Of a stretch of 7,906 nucleotides of DNA, positions 5,193 to 7,906 are shown piece after piece. The stretch is from positions 1 to 7,906 of the forward strand of contig PWVY01000163.1 of the NCBI GenBank assembly GCA_003561665.1, read 5' to 3'. The notes under the pieces were generated by a model that searched no databases, was not told the origin of the DNA, and saw nothing but the letters and a program-made list of their open reading frames with translations. Every line of letters starts with the position of its first letter. Positions within the stretch are counted from its first letter, which is position 1. The stretch is from Thermoplasmata archaeon (GTDB lineage Archaea > Thermoplasmatota > SW-10-69-26). A program made the translations under genes and the position numbers.

Positions 5193-5444
5193 ATGGTCAC
5201 GCGGATCGATGACCGTGGACGCATCCTGATCCCCAGGGACCTCAGGGAAAAGCTTGGCCTCGAATCGGGCCAGGACGTCCGCGTCGACACGGACGGGCAC
5301 GGCAACATCATCATCCACCCCGTTTTACCCGTAGAAGAGTTCTTGGACTCCATGAAGGGCGTCATCAACGAGACGACCCGGAAGGACGATGCCGAACCGA
5401 TGGATCCTCTTGACATCAAGCTGATGTGGGAGCCCTCGCCGTGA
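5193..5444 (+). CDS. vapB: VapB-like antitoxin, AbrB/SpoVT type
   Basis: An 83-aa protein. The first 45 residues form an AbrB-family swapped hairpin: MVTRIDDRGRILIPRDLREK, then LGLESGQDVRVDTDGHGNII. The region from about 46 (PVLPVEEFLDSMKGVINETT) to the end (DPLDIKLMWEPSP) is the likely toxin-binding tail; its LDxMKGV... pattern is common in archaeal VapB partners of PIN toxins. The stop TGA (5442-5444) overlaps the toxin start as GTGA, showing an operon. It differs from the neighbouring AbrB antitoxin in both DNA-binding domain and tail, so cross-neutralisation is not obvious. Confidence 0.92.
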   Translation: MVTRIDDRGRILIPRDLREKLGLESGQDVRVDTDGHGNIIIHPVLPVEEFLDSMKGVINETTRKDDAEPMDPLDIKLMWEPSP

Positions 5445-5884
5445 TTCTTCCCGATGCGAACATCTGGATTTTCTACCTGGACGAAGCCTTCGATCCCGAG
5501 CACGAACGCGTCAGCGTTTGGATGGAGGAATGGATGGCGAAAAGCAGGGTGCTCGTCCCGGCCATTGTGGAAACGGAGGTTTTCCACTACTTGGCTCGAC
5601 AGCTTGACGCCAAGGCGGCCGAAGGCGCCATCCGACGGTTCCTCGCTCATCCTGGCGAGGTTATAACGCTTGGGCCCACGATCAACAGGAACGCCGCAAG
5701 CCTTCTACTCTCCCAGCCTGACAGGGGAATCGGAGGCCGGGATGCGACCATCCTTGTCGCGGCCAAGCGCCACGATGCCACACTTATCACGCACGATCAG
5801 GCGCTCTTCCGCGTAGCGATCGATTGGGGCCTTGATGCCCACGACCCAGCAGTTAGAGAGAAAACAACAGGAAGCGACCTCTAA
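5441..5884 (+). CDS. vapC: VapC-family PIN ribonuclease toxin
   Basis: A 147-aa PIN RNase. Acidic residues: D5 in MILPDANIWIFYLDE, E44 or E46 in PAIVETEVFHYLARQ, D101 in GIGGRDATILVAAKR, and D119 in ATLITHDQALFRVA, so the full acidic set is present. I chose GTG 5441 because it overlaps the antitoxin stop as GTGA and places the first catalytic Asp at residue 5, as usual in the family; an in-frame GTG at 5426 would add five residues. GGGAG about 9 nt upstream could serve as a ribosome site. It converges with the third vapC. Confidence 0.92.
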   Translation: MILPDANIWIFYLDEAFDPEHERVSVWMEEWMAKSRVLVPAIVETEVFHYLARQLDAKAAEGAIRRFLAHPGEVITLGPTINRNAASLLLSQPDRGIGGRDATILVAAKRHDATLITHDQALFRVAIDWGLDAHDPAVREKTTGSDL

Positions 5885-5886
5885 CG

Positions 5887-5949
5887 GGAAGGTGAGGGCA
5901 TCGTAGGCTTGGACGGAGCCCTCAACCGCATGCACACGGGCGCCCTTCC
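5887..5949. terminator. Nested hairpin between convergent vapC genes
   Basis: A perfect 7-bp stem, TGAGGGC (5893-5899) with GCCCTCA (5918-5924), sits inside an outer 6-bp stem GGAAGG (5887-5892) / CCTTCC (5944-5949). It fills the gap between two facing vapC genes. There is no T-tract, so bidirectional termination or blocking of antisense read-through is inference. Confidence 0.35.
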
Positions 5950-6329
5950 TACAAGCGTTGGACACCGAGGCCGGGAACCTTCTCGAAGTGAGGGTCCGAT
6001 GAGAATAGGACCTCCTCGTAATGCAGGGCGGTGACGGCGATTTGAAGATCATGCCATCCAAGCGGCTCTCCCGCCCGCATCAGCTCGAACTGGAGACGAG
6101 ACGCTGCATCTGCGAGATGCCGAGTGAACGGCTCAAATTGGATGCCTCCTTCCAATCGCTCGCGTGCTGTGTCTCGATCAAGGGGAGGGAATCCAGAGAG
6201 GTATTCGGTCCACGCAGCGGCTGGTAGGCGAACCGGTTTCCTCCGCTCTATCAGGTTCTGATACGTCTCGTGGGCAGGTTTTGATCCCTTCTCGAGATCG
6301 ATGAGGAACGTGGTGTCCAACACGACCAT
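5949..6329 (-). CDS. vapC: VapC-family PIN ribonuclease toxin
   Basis: A 126-aa PIN RNase with a clear acidic set: D5 in MVVLDTTFLIDLEKG, E42 in PAAAWTEYLSGF, D94 in GEPLGWHDLQIAVTA, and D112 in VLFSSDPHFEKVPGL. Its start ATG follows the antitoxin TGA with no spacing (TGAATG), so the two are co-translated. The C-terminal GLGVQRL ends in the hairpin region shared with the convergent gene. Size and motifs are normal for VapC; activity is likely but the RNA target cannot be read from the sequence. Confidence 0.92.
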   Translation of the reverse strand: MVVLDTTFLIDLEKGSKPAHETYQNLIERRKPVRLPAAAWTEYLSGFPPLDRDTARERLEGGIQFEPFTRHLADAASRLQFELMRAGEPLGWHDLQIAVTALHYEEVLFSSDPHFEKVPGLGVQRL

Positions 6330-6536
6330 TCAAGCACCGGGGATGTCCAGGCGATCTGCTTTTCGCAAGTTTCCGAGAAATTTGTCAATCTCGTCCGGTT
6401 CTCGGAGTCCCTCCAAATCTCGAAGATCCTTCCCGCCGACGAGTCGAAGAACGGCATCGCTGTAGCTCTCCTCAGGACGTTTTGCGTTTGAAAGCCGCCG
6501 ATACGCTTCGTCCGAGAGCTGAACGACCTGCGTCAT
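6330..6536 (-). CDS. vapB: VapB antitoxin, DUF217 (PF02697) type
   Basis: A 68-aa archaeal VapB of the DUF217 type. The opening MTQVVQLSDEAYRRLSNAKR and ESYSDAVLRLVGGKD are characteristic: a short ribbon-helix-helix-like DNA-binding part, then a toxin-binding tail (GLREPDEIDKFLGNLRKADR). It differs from the two AbrB-type antitoxins nearby. ATG 6536 has no Shine-Dalgarno and sits about 27 bp from a TATA-like sequence inside a TATACG/CGTATA repeat cluster, suggesting a leaderless autoregulated operon with the downstream vapC. Confidence 0.9.
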   Translation of the reverse strand: MTQVVQLSDEAYRRLSNAKRPEESYSDAVLRLVGGKDLRDLEGLREPDEIDKFLGNLRKADRLDIPGA

Positions 6537-6545
6537 ATAACATAC

Positions 6546-6564
6546 TATACGTATACGCCGTATA
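6546..6564 (-). promoter_or_regulatory. TATA box and palindromic operator of the third vapBC
   Basis: Four alternating half-sites, TATACG, CGTATA, TATACG and CGTATA, form a perfect 10-bp palindrome (6546-6555) and a perfect 13-bp inverted repeat with a 1-bp centre (6552-6564). The region also contains the likely TATA element, so VapB binding would directly occlude the promoter. Confidence 0.55.
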
Positions 6565-6588
6565 TGGGCCTTTGCTAGAAAGCCCGGC

Positions 6589-6723
6589 TTGGCCGAGCGG
6601 GCAAGAGCACTTCTTCTTACACAGGATCAAACGTTGCTAGGGATGGGGAAAACGATCCTCGGTGAAGAGGGAGCGATGGACCTCAACGAGGCCTCGCAGA
6701 GAATAGCGCAAGGGAAGCTTTGA
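6589..6723 (+). CDS. Doubtful 44-codon ORF divergent from vapB
   Basis: From TTG 6589 the frame gives AERARALLLTQDQTLLGMGK, then TILGEEGAMDLNEASQRIAQ, ending GKL before TGA 6721-6723; ATG 6643 is an alternative start. The TTG lies about 26 bp from the same TATATG that serves vapB, which would allow a divergent leaderless transcript. The composition is protein-like and the end helical, but I recognise no family and the ORF is short. It could be a fragment of a lost gene. Confidence 0.25.
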   Translation: MAERARALLLTQDQTLLGMGKTILGEEGAMDLNEASQRIAQGKL

Positions 6724-6923
6724 ACCGTCGAGGGGATGAGAGGCGTTCCTGGCCGAGGCGGCCTGCGAACCTCTTTCAGAGAGGGTCCCTAAAGTGGGTC
6801 TTTGACCAGAGGAAACGCAAGCTTTGGCAAGGCAAGGGAGGATTGTGGGCGCATATGGGCTCGATCACGCTGGAACATGAGGGACATCAGACACGCCTCT
6901 CGACCCAGCGAGCGTGACACCCC
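6724..6923. other. Intergenic stretch, no supported gene
   Basis: Six-frame reading gives only short frames with uneven composition and no recognisable motifs. Together with the doubtful ORF before it, this makes about 400 bp without a convincing gene. The repeated AAGCTTTG/CAAGCTTTGGC words at about 6715-6722 and 6818-6828 are the only visible structure. Confidence 0.4.
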
Positions 6924-6953
6924 AAAAAACGACCAGGCCAAGGACGAACCTGG
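6924..6953 (-). terminator. Terminator-like hairpin with T-tract
   Basis: On the minus strand CCAGG (6953-6949) pairs with CCTGG (6937-6933), followed by TC-G-TTTTTT (6929-6924). It lies about 30 bp past the stop of the minus-strand ORF at 6983, where a transcript end would be expected. The stem is short. Confidence 0.45.
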
Positions 6954-6982
6954 CGACGGACCCTCAAGGGAATCCCTTCATC

Positions 6983-7255
6983 CTAGTATGGATGGCCGTG
7001 GTGCGCGTAGGGCGAGTTATCGAAGTAGCAGACACACTCCACGAACAAGCAGCGAGGATCATAATGCGCATCCGCCTCCAACGCAGGGTCGATCGCGTTG
7101 GCCAAAGCATCCCTCTCAGCATCCTCAGCCCAACCAGACGCCCATCGAGCGCCGTCGCTGTGAGGATCAGGGCGCCCCGGGCATTGGTGGAAGGCACGGG
7201 AGACGCGGATGGAGCATCCGAAGTCTATAGCCCGGGGCGTATGAAAACAATCCAC
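6983..7255 (-). CDS. Hypothetical protein, 90 aa, Cys/His-rich
   Basis: An unrecognised minus-strand ORF. The C-terminal half is coding-like: ARWASGWAEDAERDALANAI, then ALEADAHYDPRCLFVECVCY and FDNSPYAHHGHPY. The central GRPDPHSDGARWASGW faintly recalls the GR...W..GW pattern of ribosome-modulation-factor-like small proteins, but the match is too weak to name. The only in-frame start is GTG 7255; a TAG sits two codons upstream, and no well-spaced TATA is seen for it, so the gene may have lost its true 5' end. A hairpin with a T-tract follows about 30 bp downstream. Several Cys and His residues could bind metal. It is divergent from the membrane protein gene. Confidence 0.45.
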   Translation of the reverse strand: MDCFHTPRAIDFGCSIRVSRAFHQCPGRPDPHSDGARWASGWAEDAERDALANAIDPALEADAHYDPRCLFVECVCYFDNSPYAHHGHPY

Positions 7256-7265
7256 CTCGCCCTAT

Positions 7266-7823
7266 ATGGCCTATTCGGCTGTCAACCCCGCACAACCCCC
7301 CTTCACGCAACGCTTTCAAACCCAACCACGCTCCCCACCAACCGTGCCCGATGCACCCCTCCTCACCCTCACCATCCAAGACACCCTCACCCAAGCCAAC
7401 CCCCTCATCGCGTACATCCTCCTGTTCACCCTCGCCGCCATCCCCTTCATCGAGATCCTCCTCGTCATCCCCCCCGCCATCACGCTCGGCATGGACCCCC
7501 TCCTCGTCACCATCATCGCCTTCACCGGCAACACCCTCACCCTCCTCCTCGCCATCACCCTCAAAACCCACCTCACCCAACGATGGGCCAACACACCCCC
7601 CAACAAACGCTGGCAACGCGCCCAACAACTCTGGACCAAGCACGGCCTCGGAGCCCTCGCCATCGCCTCCCCCCTCGCCACCGGCACCCACCTCGCCGCC
7701 CTCATCGCCCTCCTCCTCGGCAGCACACGACAACACGTCACCGCCTGGATGATTGCAAGCCTCGCCGCCTGGAGCATCACGCTCACCCTCCTCACCCTCA
7801 CCGGCCTCCACACCCTCACATAA
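7266..7823 (+). CDS. Small multidrug export family membrane protein (PF06695-like)
   Basis: An integral membrane protein related to the PF06695 small multidrug export / DedA-like group; the transported substrate is not known. There are four hydrophobic segments at about 47-70, 77-100, 128-151 and 157-181. The family pattern is in the first two: AAIPFIEILLVIPPAITLGM (membrane-embedded E63 and the repeated proline motif), then DPLLVTIIAFTGNTLTLLLA. Next come a basic cytoplasmic loop with RWQRAQQLWTKHG and SPLATGTHLAALIALLLG. ATG 7266 adds about 26 proline-rich residues unlike the family; GTG 7344 would give a more typical 159-aa protein and fits better with the TATATGG at 7262-7268. Codons end almost always in C, unlike the genes to the left. 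Confidence 0.82.
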   Translation: MAYSAVNPAQPPFTQRFQTQPRSPPTVPDAPLLTLTIQDTLTQANPLIAYILLFTLAAIPFIEILLVIPPAITLGMDPLLVTIIAFTGNTLTLLLAITLKTHLTQRWANTPPNKRWQRAQQLWTKHGLGALAIASPLATGTHLAALIALLLGSTRQHVTAWMIASLAAWSITLTLLTLTGLHTLT

Positions 7824-7829
7824 ACCACG

Positions 7830-7906
7830 ATGCACTCAAATACGCCCACAAACCTTCCCACCAACACGACCACGATGCCCAAGGCACGGCACCTCCCCCT
7901 CCTCAC
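7830..7906 (+). CDS. Start of a further ORF, cut by window edge
   Basis: ATG 7830, 6 bp after the preceding stop, opens MHSNTPTNLPTNTTTMPKAR and stays open to the edge; ATG 7875 (MPKARHLPLL) may be the true start. The same C-rich codon style and close spacing suggest an operon with the membrane protein. Too short to identify. Confidence 0.35.
   Translation, partial: MHSNTPTNLPTNTTTMPKARHLPLL

Noticed and set aside
6582..6615. GCCCGGCTTGGCCGAGCGGG looks like the 5' end and box A of a Leu/Ser-type tRNA gene, a possible integration site remnant.
   Set aside because: The D-stem does not close properly, no anticodon arm forms, and no TTCRANY T-arm or matching acceptor 3' strand is found downstream. 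The same bases also read as the start of a short ORF. At most a 5' remnant.
7167..7906. Long minus-strand frames opposite the membrane protein (Gly/Glu-rich or Arg-rich).
   Set aside because: They are products of the extreme C-rich plus strand and have low-complexity composition; the plus-strand membrane protein explains the region.
1..7906. CRISPR array, rRNA or riboswitch.
   Set aside because: No regularly spaced repeats, no rRNA-like conserved blocks and no recognisable riboswitch core were seen on either strand.

Overview
The window looks like a stretch of archaeal accessory DNA crowded with toxin-antitoxin (TA) genes and mobile-element remains. The archaeal assignment is an inference. 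It rests on TATA-like boxes about 25-35 bp upstream of several starts, very short or absent leaders, few Shine-Dalgarno sequences, and several stacked VapBC/HEPN-MNT modules, a pattern common in archaea. The lineage cannot be named from the sequence alone.

Layout from left to right. (1) Positions 1-1133 hold two transposase remnants. One is a frameshifted IS1595-family transposase on the minus strand that runs off the left edge. The other is a 540-bp internally deleted IS481-family element with both terminal inverted repeats, flanked by perfect 16-bp direct repeats. (2) Positions 1205-1951 hold a MNT nucleotidyltransferase / HEPN pair on the plus strand, with its own TATA box and a 14-nt gene overlap. 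(3) Positions 1972-3853 are all minus strand: a winged-helix-like protein, a 32-aa small ORF coupled to it by an ATGA overlap, a tyrosine recombinase, and a small frameshifted relic. This is probably the integration and regulation module of an integrated element. (4) Positions 3905-6536 are a PIN-toxin cluster: a start-less, catalytically eroded PIN relic, an AbrB-type vapBC (minus), a second AbrB-type vapBC (plus, divergent from the first), and a third vapBC with a VapB of the DUF217/PF02697 type (minus, convergent with the second). The AT-rich upstream regions of the first and third pairs carry perfect inverted repeats that look like autoregulatory operators. (5) Positions 6537-7255 are sparse: one doubtful short ORF, one unrecognised minus-strand ORF of 90 codons, and a terminator-like hairpin with a T-tract. 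(6) From about 7256 the composition changes sharply to a C-rich, G-poor plus strand. It holds a membrane protein of the small multidrug export / DedA-like family (PF06695) and the start of another ORF. This may be where host-backbone sequence resumes.

The toxins (HEPN and PIN ribonucleases) are expected to cleave RNA unless held by their cognate antitoxins, which would stabilise the integrase-bearing island or act in phage defence. No complete novel system is proven here. The items most worth checking are the mini IS481 element that still encodes only the DNA-binding half of its transposase, the recombinase with unusual catalytic substitutions plus its overlooked small ORF, and the HEPN/MNT pair lacking the usual modified tyrosine.
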